Shown: in pieces, positions 62,979 through 64,000 of the stretch | Layout of the letters: each line of letters starts with the position of its first letter | Numbering within the stretch: position 1 is the first letter of the stretch | Assembly: GCF_003858655.1 (NCBI RefSeq) | Contig: NZ_RQXV01000004.1 | Location: forward strand, 124,001-188,000 | Length of the DNA: 64,000 nucleotides | Direction: 5' to 3' | Source: Amphritea balenae | GTDB lineage: Bacteria > Pseudomonadota > Gammaproteobacteria > Pseudomonadales > Balneatricaceae | Notes under the pieces: model-generated | What the model was told of the DNA's origin: nothing | Database searches by the model: none | The model's input: only the letters and a program-made list of their open reading frames with translations | Program-made: the position numbers and the translations under genes

Positions 62979-63332
62979 ATGTCTATTGAACGTATGGAAA
63001 CCGCTCAGCGTATGAGCCGGATTGTTATCCACAATGATACTGTTTATCTTTGCGGTCAGGTGGCTAAGGATGCCAATGCCGGGATTAAAGAGCAGACTGA
63101 GACCATGCTGGACAAGGTTGATGCGCTGTTAGAACAGGCCGGTAGTGACCGTAAAAATATCCTGTCGGCGACAATCTATGTTCGTGATATGAAAGACTTT
63201 GCCGGTATGAATGAGGTGTGGGATAACTGGGTGCCAGAAGGTTATGCTCCGGCCCGTGCCTGTGTTGAAGCCCGTATGGCTCGCCCAGAGCTACTAGTAG
63301 AAATCTCTGTTGTTGCTGCGCTTAAGAAGTAA
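62979..63332 (+). CDS. RidA/YjgF-family protein (YoaB-like)
   Basis: A 117-residue protein of the Rid family: [67 protein letters not shown] and [21 protein letters not shown]. RidA itself deaminates reactive enamine/imine intermediates from PLP enzymes. This sequence looks closer to the E. coli YoaB type, so the activity is uncertain, although the arginine that binds substrate carboxylate in RidA appears present (PARACVE). A good ribosome binding site (AGGGTGAAG) precedes the ATG. Confidence 0.9.
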   Translation: MSIERMETAQRMSRIVIHNDTVYLCGQVAKDANAGIKEQTETMLDKVDALLEQAGSDRKNILSATIYVRDMKDFAGMNEVWDNWVPEGYAPARACVEARMARPELLVEISVVAALKK

Positions 63333-63356
63333 GCAAAATAAACAGTAAGTACTTGA

Positions 63357-63382
63357 ATGATGCTGGGTTACCCCAGCATCAT
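63357..63382. terminator. Hairpin between convergent RidA and ankyrin genes
   Basis: ATGATGCTGGG (63357-63367) is a perfect inverted repeat of CCCAGCATCAT (63372-63382) with a 4-base loop holding the ankyrin gene's stop codon. Neither side has a T-run, so termination strength is uncertain. Confidence 0.45.
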
Positions 63383-63994
63383 CTGTCGTATTCTAAGGTC
63401 TTCTGAGCAACGCTTGGCATACTGTCTTAGCTCATCAGAACAGATCCCTTCAGCTAAATTTTCAGGCAGTGCGGCACCGCTGTTTATCAGCATCTGAACT
63501 AACGCCTGTTGATTACTTTTTAATGCCAGAATCAGCGCTGTATTTTCTTCTGCATCAGCCCGGTTCAGATCAGCACCGTATTCGTTTAGCCGGCTGAGGT
63601 GTAGCATGAGTTTATCCTCAGAGCAGTATTTAAAACAGGCTAGCAGGGCGTAGTCAGTTTCGGCTTCAGGGTACTCGAAAGGAGCACCTGCCTGTAGCAG
63701 TACCGTTAGCAGTGCCAGGCTTTGTTCTTGTTGCCGTAGCGCCTGATAAAGTAAGGGTGAAGCAGTGCTTGATTCTAATGCCAGTCCTGCACTTAGCAGG
63801 TGCTCCAGCACTTTAGGTTGGCCGGCTTGTATTGCCAATTCCTGCGCGTTTAGTGTCATATCCTGAAAACTGAAACGCTCTTGTTGCAGGCTCGCATGAT
63901 CAAGCTTTCCGAATTGCTTCTTCAGCAATGTCAGATCGCCATCGATAATAGCTTGCTGTAATTTTTTAAAATGGTGCCGGGTAAAAAAAAGCAT
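63368..63994 (-). CDS. Ankyrin-repeat protein
   Basis: A 208-residue soluble protein with about four ankyrin-like repeats (LNAQELAIQAGQPKVLEHLLSAG, PLLYQALRQQEQSLALLTVL, NRADAEENTALILALKSNQQ, followed by LVQMLINSGA). Ankyrin repeats bind other proteins; the partner is unknown. No signal peptide is present. The ATG at 63994 is only six bases from the window end, so its ribosome binding site is not visible and the true start could lie upstream. Confidence 0.8.
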   Translation of the reverse strand: MLFFTRHHFKKLQQAIIDGDLTLLKKQFGKLDHASLQQERFSFQDMTLNAQELAIQAGQPKVLEHLLSAGLALESSTASPLLYQALRQQEQSLALLTVLLQAGAPFEYPEAETDYALLACFKYCSEDKLMLHLSRLNEYGADLNRADAEENTALILALKSNQQALVQMLINSGAALPENLAEGICSDELRQYAKRCSEDLRIRQMMLG

Positions 63995-64000
63995 CAGTTT

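Overview
The window looks like chromosomal DNA of a marine gammaproteobacterium, probably of the Oceanospirillales or a relative. The basis is gene content and order: an rnr end, the serB/fimX convergent pair, and a housekeeping block (prmC, prfA, hemA, TPR lipoprotein, lolB, tRNA-Gln, prs, rplY, pth, ychF) arranged much as in Pseudomonas. The species cannot be named from the sequence alone.

Positions 1-506 hold the 3' end of rnr (RNase R). Positions 916-47213 form an accessory island for one purpose: a TolC-family outer-membrane channel, a single unbroken 37.7-kb gene for a 12,562-residue surface or secreted protein, a small DUF3467-type protein, and four genes that overlap by one base at every junction. 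These four encode a double-GAF/HlyD membrane adaptor, a PqqD-like/M50 peptidase/HlyD membrane protein, a shortened SecA-like ATPase and a periplasmic HlyD-type adaptor. The giant protein begins with a variant LEPR-XLL motif, followed by a DUF4347-type domain, RTX blocks, a metzincin-like site, about twenty copies of a small beta module, Calx-beta-like and PPC-like domains and a long tandem RTX-like C-terminal half. No ABC transporter (HlyB type) is present. The set reads as a dedicated export system for the giant protein, with a SecA-like motor in place of the usual type I ABC motor. This is the most interesting part of the window.

Positions 47291-50758 hold serB and a convergent fimX-like gene with degenerate GGDEF and EAL motifs. 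Positions 51098-51540 hold a duplicated Gln-Met tRNA pair on the minus strand with a strong-looking promoter. Then follow, on the minus strand, ychF, pth, rplY (behind a terminator-like leader), prs (probable GTG start), a third identical tRNA-Gln, lolB and a TPR lipoprotein. ispE, usually between lolB and prs, is missing here.

From 58223 the plus strand carries hemA, prfA, prmC, a moeB-type E1-like gene and a CoA-binding protein gene. After these comes a non-coding cluster of 12-13-bp repeats (62719-62870), a RidA-family gene and, on the minus strand at the window edge, an ankyrin-repeat protein.

How the island is likely to work (inference): the SecA-like ATPase and the PqqD/M50/HlyD protein engage the N-terminus of the giant chain in the inner membrane, the adaptors bridge the periplasm, and the TolC-like channel lets the chain out, where calcium folds its RTX repeats. 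Terminator-like hairpins after the channel gene and after the DUF3467 gene suggest that expression of the giant gene and of its machinery is tuned separately.
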